In this document: positions 32,411-44,500 of the stretch, in pieces | Numbering within the stretch: the first letter of the stretch is position 1 | How the letters are laid out: each line of letters opens with the position of its first letter | From: a virus | Direction: 5' to 3' (one strand) | Length of the DNA stretch: 51,255 nucleotides | Virus record (IMG/VR): IMGVR_UViG_3300023179_008629 | Span: 1 to 51,255 of that record | Translations under genes and position numbers: made by a program | The notes under the pieces: model-generated | Database searches by the model: none | The model's input: the letters and a program-made list of their open reading frames with translations, nothing else | What the model was told of the DNA's origin: nothing

Positions 32411-33131
32411 AAAAGAAAAAATCGAAGCAGTTAAAGTAGATATCGCTGATGATGTAGAGAAGAAAACACCCACTATACACGATCTAGAGTGGACAGATTA
32501 TGTATTGGGTTTGCTCTCAGATGATGAAAAAATAGCCGGAAACCCCACAACAGATGGATTAAGAAGAATTTTTGAAATGGCCCTTAATTGTAGATTAATA
32601 TCATCAAATAGCAATGTTGTGCAATCTCCGTCTCCAGATAATGAAAAAAGAGCCACTGTTATTCACTCTTTAACGTATCATTTAAAATCTGATGGGAGGG
32701 ACATGGAGGGTTTAAATATCTTGTCTGTGGACGGCTCTGCGGACGTTTATTGGGGTAATTGTGACAAAGTATATCGAAATCATCCTGTGGCGGTAGCAGA
32801 AACACGAGCAGAAGGCAGAGCTTTTAGAAGAGCTTTAAGACTACGTAAAGTAGTTGCGGCAGAAGAAATAGCTAAAGATATTGAAGATCATCCTGATAAT
32901 AATAGTGTTAATAAAATTAGTAATCAACAAATTAATTTTATAGATGTATTAGCACAAAGGCTTAATATTAATGTAACTAAATTACTAGAACATCATAATA
33001 TTAAAACAGATAATATTTATAGCTTGACACATGAAACAGCTGTAGATATAATAAGATCATTATCTAAATATCAACAAAATATGAGCGATATTGATGATAA
33101 AATATCTGGTTATTCTAATGAATGGAAATAA
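32403..33131 (+). CDS. RAD52-like single-strand annealing protein
   Basis: 242 aa. The core VIHSLTYHLKSDGRDMEGLN...YWGNCDKVYRNHPVAVAETR and AEGRAFRRALRLRKVVAAEE has the 'A-x-T-R-A-x-x-R-A-x-R-x-A-L' signature of phage RAD52/annealase relatives. The C-terminus (ISNQQINFIDVLAQRLNINV...LLEHHNI) is a small helical domain found in similar proteins. It would anneal complementary single strands and work with SSB and the RecA-like protein. A C-terminal Trp (EWK) could be an interaction tip, which is inference. Confidence 0.75.
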   Translation: MSKKEKIEAVKVDIADDVEKKTPTIHDLEWTDYVLGLLSDDEKIAGNPTTDGLRRIFEMALNCRLISSNSNVVQSPSPDNEKRATVIHSLTYHLKSDGRDMEGLNILSVDGSADVYWGNCDKVYRNHPVAVAETRAEGRAFRRALRLRKVVAAEEIAKDIEDHPDNNSVNKISNQQINFIDVLAQRLNINVTKLLEHHNIKTDNIYSLTHETAVDIIRSLSKYQQNMSDIDDKISGYSNEWK

Positions 33132-33457
33132 TTATGAAAGTATTATACAAAGCTAATGACAAATTGCACTTCGAACTAGAGGCTAGCGGACAAAAAGAGA
33201 TTTTTAAAGAACTAGCTCTTATTCAAGAGATTTTTAGCGAGGCCAAATGTGGTATATGCGGAAGCACCAATATTAAGTTTGTGGTGCGTAGCGTAGAAGG
33301 TAATGATTATTATGAATTAAGATGCAATGATTGCGGAGCTATACTATCATTCGGTCAACACAAAAAAGGCGGAACGCTATTTCCGAAACGCAAAGATGAT
33401 AATAACAATTATCTTCCCCATAATGGTTGGCATAAGTGGGTCAAAGATAAAGAATAA
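33122..33457 (+). CDS. Zinc-ribbon phage protein, 111 aa
   Basis: Two CxxC pairs (KCGICGS and RCNDCGA, ~26 residues apart) form a zinc ribbon. SFGQHKKGGTLFPKRK and a C-terminal GWHKW are conserved-looking. ATG 33122 overlaps the previous gene by 10 bases; ATG 33134 is the alternative. Residues before the ribbon (HFELEASGQKEIFKELALIQ) look like a DNA-pairing partner seen next to annealases, but the function is unknown. Its TAA ends at 33457, touching the stop of the opposite-strand gene. Confidence 0.65.
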   Translation: MEIIMKVLYKANDKLHFELEASGQKEIFKELALIQEIFSEAKCGICGSTNIKFVVRSVEGNDYYELRCNDCGAILSFGQHKKGGTLFPKRKDDNNNYLPHNGWHKWVKDKE

Positions 33458-33757
33458 TTACCACCTATCTTTTGGACAAATAGCATCTTTATCACTTAAT
33501 TTATTAGTAAAGTTTTTATATCTATTAATAATGCAACCACATTGTGTACAGGTATCCTCTTTAAAAAATTCACATTTTAAGCAAATATTATATCTTCTTT
33601 CTATCTCTTCAGAATTTGCTAAGTTTTTTGGCAAAATAGTTTGGTCTATTGCTACACAAGGTATTATAGGAATAGTACCATCAGATACAGAAATAATAGA
33701 ATTGCATTTCACACATTGATAAGTACTATAGTCTATAGAGATTAAATTACAAAACAT
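33458..33757 (-). CDS. Small Cys-rich (zinc) protein of the virion operon
   Basis: 99 aa. Cysteines at 15, 18, 59, 62, 70, 73, 75 and 94 form two clusters; the second (CLKCEFF...CTQCGC...CPKDRW) is a widespread small phage motif ending in CPxxxW. It is the last gene of the - strand operon, 3 bases after the 2586-aa gene. Its stop (33458-33460) abuts the + strand stop at 33457. Likely metal-binding; role unknown. Confidence 0.7.
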   Translation of the reverse strand: MFCNLISIDYSTYQCVKCNSIISVSDGTIPIIPCVAIDQTILPKNLANSEEIERRYNICLKCEFFKEDTCTQCGCIINRYKNFTNKLSDKDAICPKDRW

Positions 33758-33760
33758 AAT

Positions 33761-36700
33761 TTAAAAAATTGGAGTAAGATCGTCAGTTGGTGGGGTTGTA
33801 GTTGGATTATCAAAAATCCCTGTGGGTTTTATAAAATACTCATAAGGAATCATCTCAAAATCATATAAGCTACGTAATTGAGGGGTCTTGTTTTCTATAT
33901 TGTCAACACTACCAAAAAATGCTCTAAAAATCATTTCATTCAGCAATTGAAAAAATTCTGGTGTTTTTGCCTCTAATAAAGAACCACCGGCTTGTGGTGC
34001 TGCCAATGGATCTTTTTGATAGCATTTCCATTGATATAAATTATTAATTAAGCTTTCTGTTCGACCAATACCCCAAGCGTCAAGAGGATCAAGAGGAGGT
34101 CTATTCTGTGGTCTATAGCTCATATTCTCACCATATCTTAATATGGTGCCTATAGCATCAATACCTCTTAAAGCCCTCGGAGCTTTACGAAATTGAACCT
34201 TTAATGTTTGAGTATCATCAAGATTAAAAATATTATATACTCTAGTGGGAAAAGCATTACGAGAATTATTCTCTAAACCGTCTAATAGTCCATTTTTTAA
34301 AATATCTCCAGAATAATCATTTTTTAAGATATTTTCTTCTAACATGGTTGAGACTATATCAGAATCAGATAATCCGGCCTCTCTGCCATTTTTTATATAT
34401 ATTTCTATAGTGTCTAATGCTATATCATAAGTTTCTATGGCTGTTACCAAAAATTCTTGATTTTCTCCCGTAGAATTATTTGTTGATTTTTCGCTATTGA
34501 TTCTAAATCTTCGTTCTATAGTTTGATTTTTCCACGATAATACTCTAGCACCAAAGCTTTCTTTTTGTTCGTTAATAAAATCTTCTTTAAAAGTATATGT
34601 TGTACCAGTGCTATCTGCTTTAATTATCATTTTATCATTTTCTAATGTATCCACAACGCTCCAATCTGGACATACATTATTAAAACTGATCAGTTGAGAA
34701 CCACCAGTGGTAAAACTAGGATTAGTATTTTGACAAACATATTTTACAGACTTAAGGATTTTGGGCCTCATTTCTTCCGCGATACTAATAGATTGTTTGG
34801 GATCAATATTAATCCAATAGTAATTATTTGATAAATTTTCATATGTTATATTTAGAGATTTATCAGCATTGGTAACTATATTAACTTTTTGATCGGGAAT
34901 AATTCCTCCGTTGTCGGTATGATATTTTTGAGCCTCCGGATCCAAAATATATTCATAAACTATTTTAAATATCTCTTCTTTTTGAAAAATAATAGAATTA
35001 TCTATAAGCTTAATAGATTCTATATTATTAAATTCTACTATTCCCTCTATAAATACATTGTTAGTAAAATCTTGATTAGATTTATATATTTTTACTTTTT
35101 TGATGGTCTGTTTGTCTAATAATTTTAAAATATCATTTTTTTCTGAATATAATTTTTGTAATTTATTGTATGTATTATATTTATAACATGTCAGCACTGG
35201 GAAGACCCTTGAACAGTCCCCCAAGTCTTCAGATAAGCTATCATAATGTTGTTGAATATAAAAAATAGAATCTGAAGCTAAAATAGTATTAGTATTGAGC
35301 CCTTCCCCTATTAAACTATCTAAATTAACAATATTGTCTTGATTAATGACGGCCAATCGATCTGTAAGAGTTTTTAATTCATCTATTGTAATTCTTGTGA
35401 CTGTGTCTTTATATGAATAAATATTTTCTATAGTAACAGAAGCTATAGCATTACGATATAATTGCTTAATAGAATTATTATCTTTAACTTTCAAATAAAT
35501 CATATTATATCTATGATCTTTAAAGTATGTTTTATTGTTTTTTATAGAAGTATTGATATTATCTAATAGATCTCTTATAGCTTCTCTGTTATCTGTAGCA
35601 TTACTATCACTAAAAGTATGATCTATAATATGATATATATTACTATTAACGATATTATTATTGGAAACATCATAATATACTGGATATGATTCTAATTTAT
35701 TATTAATTACAATAGGCACACCAGTAGGCAAGCCAGTTGGAGCCATAGGTTGTTTGTGTTGTCCAGACGGCAGTGTTATAGCTAGTTCATTATAGTAATA
35801 TTTATCATTATTAAAATTATTTAATTGATTATATATAGATTCTATATGATTAATCTGTACTTTTCTAGATAATATATTTTTATCTTTAACAGAGGATCCG
35901 TCTCCATATGATCCTAAACTATTGGTAGAAAAAGTTAAATCTGGTATGGTGTCATTTGGTGGTTGATCACTAACTAAACCAAATAATGAAACTGGAGATG
36001 TTTGACTTATATCTAATGTAGAGTTTTCAGATCCGCAGACAATAACAACATCTTCTGGTAATAATAAAGAAGAACAAGAATTTAATATTTCTTTAGATTT
36101 ATTTAAAACTAAAACCGTAATATATTTAGAGTCTTTATATATTAAAGCCTTAGACATAACTATAGCTGATAGATTGTTACAGTCTAGAGTTATTGAGTCT
36201 CCGATGCTGATTAAGTAATATGGAATAGTGTGATCTATAATAATTAATGTTTGATCAGGCTTATTTAGATATTGAAAAATATTTTCACTATGTATAATTT
36301 TATTAGCAAATACTAGCTCGTCCACGCCCATAAAATCAAAATTATTATAGACATTATCATCAATATTCTGATAGAGGGCTTTATCTGTTTCATCAGCGTC
36401 TTCTGGTGTGGCCTTGTTAATAATATATTGAATAAATAATTCATCTATAATATCACTACGATTAGATACGATATTAAAATTAAATTTAAATAATTTATTA
36501 TCCGATTTAATTAATGAATATTTTTTAAGTGGTAAAGCTGGGGTATTATTTAATTTAAAAATACTAGCCTCGACTTTATACCAAAATAAGCCATCCTTAC
36601 TAATATTAAGCAAAATTTTATCTGAATTACCAAAAGGATAACCATCATATTCTATATCAAATGTTTCTCTTTGAGCTAATTCCAAAAGAGGAACCTGTCT

Positions 36701-39700
36701 TGATTGTTTAAAATAATCGAATATCATTTGAAATCCTAGAGCATATGTTGGTCCTAAGCCTCCCACTAAAGCCCCAACCAAAGTACCAGTCATTCCGCCA
36801 ACAGCTGTCCCAGCTAAAATAAAAATTAAAGCCTCTGTAGGAAATCTTGGACTATTAATTAGTGCTCCTTTACCTATTAATTCATTATCAGCGTATTCAC
36901 ATGCATTATAATTTTGAAAAAAGGTTGTAGGAGCATTCATATTAACTAAAGGTAATAAAAATTTACTATCTTTTAGATCAGCAATAAAGCTATACCCTGG
37001 ATATTTTGGATCTTTGCCATATTCTAAACAACTCAATGCATCAGTTCCGCCGTAATTTGCTAAAGAATTTAGCTGACTTGTTACTGGCTTTTTAACATCT
37101 TCTGTATGTAATATCAATTCCCAACTACATAAATTATTAAATAAATTAGCACTAGTAATAGAGTTTTCTATGCTAGCTATATTAGTATATAATTCATTAT
37201 TAACTATCGTATCCATAGGAAACATTTCATCTTGTTCTTCTAATACTGCTATGCACAAAGTAAATGTGGTAGCAGCGTCATAAGGCCCCCTATTAGGAGG
37301 ACATGGATTTCCAAATTTGTCCTCTTCTGGGTCTACTCCTGCGAATAATCTTTTATTAGCAAATTTATTAAAAGTATTATTATTAATATTTAAATTATTA
37401 TTTTTGTTAATATTACTAAAATTACTATTATGATAAGTATCATAATCTATACTATGTCTAGATGCATTTACTTTCATATTATTATTAATAATATATTGCT
37501 CAGGATCGATAATACCAGTACTAAATATATTTTGATCAAATAATACATTATGCTTATTAGCAGTATCGGAAAAAATAACACTAAAATTATATTCTTTATT
37601 CTGAACAGTTTCTTGATTCAATAGGTGTAAAATTAATTTTTCACCAATATTATCCACAGAATTAGAGTCTGTTAAATTTTGTAAATATTGCTTAATGTCG
37701 GTATTAGACACAGGAATACCAGCAGAAACCAAAAAATCATTGCGAACATCTTTAAAACCCTTATATGTATCATTAGAAATAAACTGGTCTATAAAAATGT
37801 TAGAACTAGTAATTTGAGCAGGTGCAAATTCTTTTTCCGTCGGTTTTTGTTTATTGCGAGATATGTTTCGCTTTTCTCTACTAAGATATCCTTTGCCTAT
37901 AAAATCAACCTCCAACCATATAACTAAATTCTTAGTATTAACATAATTTAAAAAATTTAATTTAACTTCTATATCTTTAATTGTTAAATCATTAACTCTT
38001 GGATTTCTTAACTTTAAACCATTATTATTTTCTATATATTCTATTAGATTAAAATTTTGATTATTAGGATCAGGATTCAAAAATTGTAAATCATCATCTG
38101 AAAAAGATATTTTGCCTGGTGGACCAACAACATTAAAACCATAAATAAATCTATTATTAATCTCATTAATACTAAAATTAAATTCATCATTAGTTGGTGA
38201 GCCTTCAGACAATAAATTTCTTTCTGATGTTTTTGGATTTCCGCCGTTTAGTATTCTATATCCATGATGATAATCATTAGCATAACGATCAGATAATTGG
38301 TCAGATAGCTCCTTTTCTATTTGATTTGTCCAATCATGCTGTTGTTTATTGGCTGCTTTTTTTGCTCTCGCTACGGCTTCTGGTAAGCCCTGATCGCATA
38401 CCGCAGGCTCAGGCTTCCATCTTATAATTGGATTAATCTCAAGCTCTATAGTGCTACGAAAAATATTAGATGATATCTCAGCACTATTTGTATAATTGCT
38501 TAAGTTTAGTATTCCTGGTCCAGAAAAACTAAAGCTTTGTCTAGCACCGGGATTGAATTTTAAAACACTGCTAAGATTACGACTATCATTAACCACCCAC
38601 CCACTTTCTGGAATGAAACATCCTTTATTAAATTTTAGGTATTCTGTTGGCATAACATGCTGTTGATAGCAAAACTTATAGTTTCTTACAGCATCATCCA
38701 GGCTTACAAAGTCATCTTTATAGTCTAGTTTATATCCTGTTGCATACGGTAAGATCTCGGGGATTTGAGCAACTAAACCGTTATTTTCTGCCAGTCTTTT
38801 GGGTTTTTTTAAAGACTCTAAATTATTAATAGATAATTTATCTAAAATTTTATTACCATATCCCCCATATGATCTAATTGGAGGAGAGATATCGGTACTT
38901 ATAATAGGATAATAGTATTCTCTAGTTTCGCTCGGATAAAAAATATTAGCATCTGGTAAATACTTTTGTAGAGTAAAACTATCTGGATTTTTGTTGCTTC
39001 TGGTGAAATTTGGCCTTTTGTTACCACCAATAAAACTTTTAAATTTAGGTTTATAAAGACTATAACATTGAGAACATTGGACAGTATCATTCCGTATATT
39101 ACGCAATATAATTCTATCTAGCTTTATAATGGTATTATTAGTTTTATAATTAATAGATAATGTGCTATTAGTTAATTTTGGTATTATACCAGTTGACCCA
39201 TCTTTATCAAACATAAATAAATAGTTATTATTTTCATTTAATTTTTCTATTGGTCTGCTGTTTGCTGCTACTTTTTCCACATAATAATTAGTGCGTATTG
39301 GTGCAAATAGACCATCTCTATGGACTGCTACAGAATCCAAGCCCGCGATAAAAACCTGTAATTGGTCTTTGTTTAATGGTATTTTAACATTTTCTGTTCT
39401 ATATTTATTAAGATTGATATTTTGTATATTAACCCTATTGGTAGTAATATTATTATTGTTTATATTATCTATTATTTCTTCTGCGACTGCTTCATCGTTC
39501 GGTAATAACTCTCCAGGTAATGGAGCATCGTTATTGATTGTAAAAGACATAGACGAAAAATTAAATAGATTATCAGAAGCATCTGTTGTATATGTAGCAA
39601 AATTAGGATTGTCTATTATTTCTTGTTCTGATTGTATTTTTTCTCTGCCATCAACTATAAAAATAGTTTTAATCTTGGTGAAAGATCCGTATGGCCCCGA

Positions 39701-41521
39701 AACAACACATTTAAGAACATATTTGCCGGTACTAGACGGAACCAATAATACCTCATTGCTATATGCTATATTATAATTTTTATTGGTTTGTGTTTTATTT
39801 AGATCAACAAATCTACAATCAGGACCAGAAACTTTAGTCCAAACACAAACAAACTCGCTGTCTATTATTTCTTGAGCCTGATTTGGATATTGGTTGTTAG
39901 TATATTTAGTTAATAAATCAGTATTTACTACCTTAAACTTAGGACAATACCTTAACCAATCAGTCATGTTATTTTGAATATTTCTAGGTCCCCAATAAAA
40001 CACATTGGTATTAGGATGATAATCAAAAACAGCAGGAATATCAGAATTACCTTTCTTAAAATACTCATCAACATTATTATTTTTTTCCATTAATATATTA
40101 ATATTAGAAGAATCTTTTAAATATGGTTTAACACTATCATATAGAGATACTGTCTCGGTTGTTTTGTTTTTATGTTTCAATAAAATACTAGAAATTGATT
40201 CCCCAATGCTAGTTTCTACAGATAAATTTCCTATGGACAAAGTTTTATTATTTTTTACAATTTTATCCTTTAAAGTTTTATCAATTAATGTCTCACCAAT
40301 TTCTTCTACTATAACGCTATCTCCATAAGTCAGTGTTGGTTTATAGCTAATAGTAGCATCTCCGGAAAGCTGTAACTTCGCACCATATTTATTAAATAAT
40401 TTAAGAAATAATTGATCATTATTATTAATAATATTACTGTTATTATTTATTTCATATTTGCTATACTCTTGACTAATAACTTCTAAAACTTTTTTTAGCT
40501 CGATAATATCATTAGATATACTGTTTATAGTTTTTGTCAGATAATTATTGATAGCGGTTTTAATAGACTCTGTAGGCTTTGCCAATAAGATTGCAAAAAA
40601 TTCGCTACTAAAAGGACTGGTACTCAAAGAGTGAGCTAATTTTTTATATTGTCTTAATTTATGTGTTGATCTAGTATCTGTGACTTTAATTAGTTTTTCA
40701 TTAGCTGTTAAGCTATTATAAAATATATTATAATACTTATATAGAGATCCTGATATATAAGACCTAGAAGCTATTCCTTGTATACTATTTTGTTTTTTTT
40801 CTGATTGATTAGTAAAATATAATAACTGATCACCATCAGGAATCCATACTTTAGTTTCTTCTGATCCGTATAAAATAAACTCTGGATCTTTATTATTATT
40901 TTCTTTAATTAAATCAGAAATTTTTATATCACTATCATCTTCTGTATACCGAAAAGATACGGTCGCATCAATCATAAAAGACGATTGAAGGGCTTTTGTT
41001 GGATCAATAGGTCTGATTGTTTCATTATCTAGTTTGAAATAAATTTTATCATTATATTGAATTTTAGAGTAGTTTGGAAAAAAGTCAATTTTACCAGTTA
41101 TCTTGGGAGTTTTTCTTATCCAATACATTAAACCAGCTTCAACACTATGTTCTGATCTACTTCTATTAAGTATCCAATCAATAACCATCAATTCTCCCGG
41201 AGCATCCCAATTTTTAAAGAATGGATTAAAAACTATAAAATTTTCTATGCCTATTCTACCACTAGAAAAAGATGAATCGCCAGTAACTGATCCATAATGA
41301 CTAATTATTTTATTAGATACTAAATTATCATCTTGATAAAAAACTGGTATCCAAGTGTCTTTATTGTCTGAAAATGAGAATATATCTTTTTTTAAAGTGT
41401 ATCCCTCTGTGATTTTATTTTCCCAAATTATTTGATTATCTTTTAATGAATAAGATAATAAATCTTCGCTAAAAGACTTTGTGGTTATATCACAATTTTT
41501 AGAAAAATCTAATAAACTCAT
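33761..41521 (-). CDS. Giant virion-type structural protein, 2586 aa
   Basis: No homology can be assigned by eye. Visible parts: an N-terminal Asp/Ser/Asn-rich beta region; a CVWTKVSGPDCRF...GKYVLKCVVSGPYGSFTKIKT segment (about 560-620) like a PKD or Ig-type beta sandwich; a CSQCY pair (about 820); a hydrophobic Gly-rich segment (LAGTAVGGMTGTLVGALVGG, about residue 1570) that could cross a membrane; and a long C-terminal beta-rich region with PTTTPPTDDLTP at the end. Size, lack of catalytic motifs and position suggest a tail, baseplate or injection protein. One base separates it from the 2139-aa gene. Composition is Asn/Ile-rich like its neighbours. Confidence 0.6.
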   Translation of the reverse strand: MSLLDFSKNCDITTKSFSEDLLSYSLKDNQIIWENKITEGYTLKKDIFSFSDNKDTWIPVFYQDDNLVSNKIISHYGSVTGDSSFSSGRIGIENFIVFNPFFKNWDAPGELMVIDWILNRSRSEHSVEAGLMYWIRKTPKITGKIDFFPNYSKIQYNDKIYFKLDNETIRPIDPTKALQSSFMIDATVSFRYTEDDSDIKISDLIKENNNKDPEFILYGSEETKVWIPDGDQLLYFTNQSEKKQNSIQGIASRSYISGSLYKYYNIFYNSLTANEKLIKVTDTRSTHKLRQYKKLAHSLSTSPFSSEFFAILLAKPTESIKTAINNYLTKTINSISNDIIELKKVLEVISQEYSKYEINNNSNIINNNDQLFLKLFNKYGAKLQLSGDATISYKPTLTYGDSVIVEEIGETLIDKTLKDKIVKNNKTLSIGNLSVETSIGESISSILLKHKNKTTETVSLYDSVKPYLKDSSNINILMEKNNNVDEYFKKGNSDIPAVFDYHPNTNVFYWGPRNIQNNMTDWLRYCPKFKVVNTDLLTKYTNNQYPNQAQEIIDSEFVCVWTKVSGPDCRFVDLNKTQTNKNYNIAYSNEVLLVPSSTGKYVLKCVVSGPYGSFTKIKTIFIVDGREKIQSEQEIIDNPNFATYTTDASDNLFNFSSMSFTINNDAPLPGELLPNDEAVAEEIIDNINNNNITTNRVNIQNINLNKYRTENVKIPLNKDQLQVFIAGLDSVAVHRDGLFAPIRTNYYVEKVAANSRPIEKLNENNNYLFMFDKDGSTGIIPKLTNSTLSINYKTNNTIIKLDRIILRNIRNDTVQCSQCYSLYKPKFKSFIGGNKRPNFTRSNKNPDSFTLQKYLPDANIFYPSETREYYYPIISTDISPPIRSYGGYGNKILDKLSINNLESLKKPKRLAENNGLVAQIPEILPYATGYKLDYKDDFVSLDDAVRNYKFCYQQHVMPTEYLKFNKGCFIPESGWVVNDSRNLSSVLKFNPGARQSFSFSGPGILNLSNYTNSAEISSNIFRSTIELEINPIIRWKPEPAVCDQGLPEAVARAKKAANKQQHDWTNQIEKELSDQLSDRYANDYHHGYRILNGGNPKTSERNLLSEGSPTNDEFNFSINEINNRFIYGFNVVGPPGKISFSDDDLQFLNPDPNNQNFNLIEYIENNNGLKLRNPRVNDLTIKDIEVKLNFLNYVNTKNLVIWLEVDFIGKGYLSREKRNISRNKQKPTEKEFAPAQITSSNIFIDQFISNDTYKGFKDVRNDFLVSAGIPVSNTDIKQYLQNLTDSNSVDNIGEKLILHLLNQETVQNKEYNFSVIFSDTANKHNVLFDQNIFSTGIIDPEQYIINNNMKVNASRHSIDYDTYHNSNFSNINKNNNLNINNNTFNKFANKRLFAGVDPEEDKFGNPCPPNRGPYDAATTFTLCIAVLEEQDEMFPMDTIVNNELYTNIASIENSITSANLFNNLCSWELILHTEDVKKPVTSQLNSLANYGGTDALSCLEYGKDPKYPGYSFIADLKDSKFLLPLVNMNAPTTFFQNYNACEYADNELIGKGALINSPRFPTEALIFILAGTAVGGMTGTLVGALVGGLGPTYALGFQMIFDYFKQSRQVPLLELAQRETFDIEYDGYPFGNSDKILLNISKDGLFWYKVEASIFKLNNTPALPLKKYSLIKSDNKLFKFNFNIVSNRSDIIDELFIQYIINKATPEDADETDKALYQNIDDNVYNNFDFMGVDELVFANKIIHSENIFQYLNKPDQTLIIIDHTIPYYLISIGDSITLDCNNLSAIVMSKALIYKDSKYITVLVLNKSKEILNSCSSLLLPEDVVIVCGSENSTLDISQTSPVSLFGLVSDQPPNDTIPDLTFSTNSLGSYGDGSSVKDKNILSRKVQINHIESIYNQLNNFNNDKYYYNELAITLPSGQHKQPMAPTGLPTGVPIVINNKLESYPVYYDVSNNNIVNSNIYHIIDHTFSDSNATDNREAIRDLLDNINTSIKNNKTYFKDHRYNMIYLKVKDNNSIKQLYRNAIASVTIENIYSYKDTVTRITIDELKTLTDRLAVINQDNIVNLDSLIGEGLNTNTILASDSIFYIQQHYDSLSEDLGDCSRVFPVLTCYKYNTYNKLQKLYSEKNDILKLLDKQTIKKVKIYKSNQDFTNNVFIEGIVEFNNIESIKLIDNSIIFQKEEIFKIVYEYILDPEAQKYHTDNGGIIPDQKVNIVTNADKSLNITYENLSNNYYWINIDPKQSISIAEEMRPKILKSVKYVCQNTNPSFTTGGSQLISFNNVCPDWSVVDTLENDKMIIKADSTGTTYTFKEDFINEQKESFGARVLSWKNQTIERRFRINSEKSTNNSTGENQEFLVTAIETYDIALDTIEIYIKNGREAGLSDSDIVSTMLEENILKNDYSGDILKNGLLDGLENNSRNAFPTRVYNIFNLDDTQTLKVQFRKAPRALRGIDAIGTILRYGENMSYRPQNRPPLDPLDAWGIGRTESLINNLYQWKCYQKDPLAAPQAGGSLLEAKTPEFFQLLNEMIFRAFFGSVDNIENKTPQLRSLYDFEMIPYEYFIKPTGIFDNPTTTPPTDDLTPIF

Positions 41522-41522
41522 T

Positions 41523-44500
41523 TTATCCTGTGCTAACTAATGTCCATTTTCCATTAATATAATTAAATAGTCCTTTATTGCCAGTTTTTAAATTTAATGG
41601 ATTGACAAAATTGGTAGTAAATATTGGTAAAACTCCTGCTCTTCGACCCTGGGTATAACTCATTTCTATTTTAGCTTCTAGTCCATTGATTGTGCCCAAA
41701 GCAGTTAAAATTGGTTTACTGATTGGCTCATAAAAACCGTTATCTCTGTTGTATCTGCATAATAACTTAGCTCCTCGTGGAGCGGTATAGCCTGCCTTGT
41801 CTATTACATATACTAATCGTCTATAATTATTCTGTAAAGGCTCTTTACTATATTCTATATCGTCTATAAAAGCTCGTGCCGGAACTGTGCTCTCAAAATT
41901 ATCTTCTCTTATCATATCTTGCTCTAATGTTAAATAAACCATTTTATATGGACATTTATTTTCATTTCTATTAGCTAAAAATTCAGTTAATGTAGATAAG
42001 TCATTTTTATCACTAATTATAAATGGTGGCAAAACTTCTTCTTTGCAAGCTCCTGAGCCGCTAGCATCCCATACTTTTCTTTGATGGTCCCATCTTAAAT
42101 CTATAGGACCAACGGGCCAAAGATCTGGTCTTTCTCCCCATTTTTTATGAAAAAATTCTGATTTTTTATTAGATTTTTTAACATATTTAGTGCCATTCCA
42201 AGTATAATTAACAGGAATAATATCTCCGAGTCTTTCGATGGTGACTCCATCTCCGTCAACAATAGGCTCATACAACCCTGATTTATTTAAATCATTTAAA
42301 CCGCTTGTTAGAATAAATCTTTTAGGTCTATTTTTATCATCAATCTCAGCAGCTTCATCATTAGCATTAGGAACAGGATAACCATCCGTATCAAATCCCC
42401 AACTATGTAGCATCAACGGCCCTCTTAAACCAAAAAATCTTTGATTCATCAACATATCCACATTATCACTATTTTTTTTATTTAAATCGATCTCATTATA
42501 ATCAAATTCACCACTATTTAATACTAAATTTGCATGCAAAACAAAGCTTTGATCTCCAACTGGTAATTTTTCTCCTCTAGCTAAAGCAACTATAGAATGT
42601 TTAGGTAATAAACCTGTGGTGTGTGGATTGGTAAACTCTCCGTTATTTACTATAATAGGATTTAAACTGTAAAGATTGATATTATCAGGCACAGATGCTT
42701 GTTTTATCGGTTTATTATCATTACTTAATTTGCTCTTAGAACAAACAGGACAGGGTAATCTAATCTCTATTCTAGGCCTATCGGTTCTACTATAGTCTAT
42801 GCTATCAACTATTATATATCTTTTATTAGAACATCTGGGACAATAAAGAATAATATCCTTTCCAATTTTATCTTTATAAGCTAAAGAACTAATACTATAA
42901 GTACTGTTCAATCTAGTGGGATAAAAAGATATAGGAGATAACAACCCGTCTAAGCTCATAGCTGCTTTGCTATCATAGTCATTTAAAAGCTCAGCTCCCA
43001 CTTCGCTACCAGGAAATATAGCAGCATAATGGTGATTTCTTATAGTCTCATTAAACCCTGATACTGTTATTGTATTTTCTGGTATAGGGGCAAAACCCGC
43101 CGCTTGCCCGATAATTAGTTCAACAGGACTATTTCCAAATAATTGTGTAGAGTGTTTAGCAACACTATATGGCTCTCTGTTTGTTTGAGATTTTTCTTTG
43201 GCTGTTAAAAAGTTTTTAAGTTGAGTATTAGATATATTATTATTTTTTCCAAATAATATTTTATTAAATTTTAATAATTGAGAGTTCTGTTTTCTAATAT
43301 TATCACTAAATTGTTTATTAAATAATCCTGTTTTTGGATTATAGGTTTGAAAACTATAAGTAGTTCTTATTCCATTGTCAGATGTTTGTATGCTAATATT
43401 ACTGATAACAGCACTAGAACCATAGGTGTTTTGTTCTAATATTTTTGTAGTATATTGTGCTGTATTTTTATTAGGTAAATCAATGAACATTATATTTGTA
43501 TTTTTAATTTGATAATAGTTATTATCATAAATCATATAGTTGTTATCATTTCGATACAAATTAAGATTATTAATATGCTCATAAGTAAAAACTCCACCAA
43601 TACTAAAAATTGGTGGTCCAACTATAGAAACTCTTCCATTTTCTATTGTGTTCTGATAATTAACATCAACATTCATTTCATAGGAAATAACCTTATCCAA
43701 AAAACTCATACCTCCATAATTCCAAGGAACATAATCAGCATTTTGCTCTATCTTTATATTGCCTATCAAATTATCTGCTAAATTAGAGTTCATCACCAGT
43801 CCTGGATAATTTGTCCATGGGCCATAAACGGCTCTATTCATTTTGAGTGGAGCAGCAACAAAAAACGGGGTGGCCATTTTTGGCTCAACCATATAATTTT
43901 GAGGAGAGGTATTGGTAGACACTCCCAAAGGCACCAATCTTGTTGGATCTATGGTATATACATATTGTAATAAATATCTAAGATACTGAGCTTCTTTGGA
44001 GTCTATATTTGCATCTATAATTTTTTTTCCAGATCTATCTCTTTGAAAGATAAAATTATTATTCTCATTATTTAAATTAGCGAAGATACAAAAATCCTCC
44101 ATTGCTATATTGCTAATAACAGTTAAATTTGGATCGCTAAGATAGCTATAACTAGAACTGGCTAATTTTACTGGTGTCGCATCTACTACTATTCTAGGAT
44201 CAGATAAATTTATCGGATTAAGAAATATAATTTTATCAGAATTGGATTTGGTATATAATTTGGATGAATTTACTTTTCCACCAAAAGCATCAGTATTTTT
44301 TATAGCTTTCTCCAACAATACATATGAACCAACATCAAGATCAGCAATATCAAGAGATGGTATAGAAATTTTATTAGGATCTGAACAATCAAAAGAATCT
44401 CTATATGCTGTTCTTAGTTGTGTAATCAATGAAAATAGATTTGTTAGATCTTCGAGTTCTTTTTGTTCATCTGGATATTCCTGCTCCCATGGTTTCCAAA

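Noticed and set aside
39291-39776. 161-codon ORF on the + strand inside the 2586-aa gene
   Set aside because: It is a shadow frame with no ribosome site, opposite a continuous large gene.
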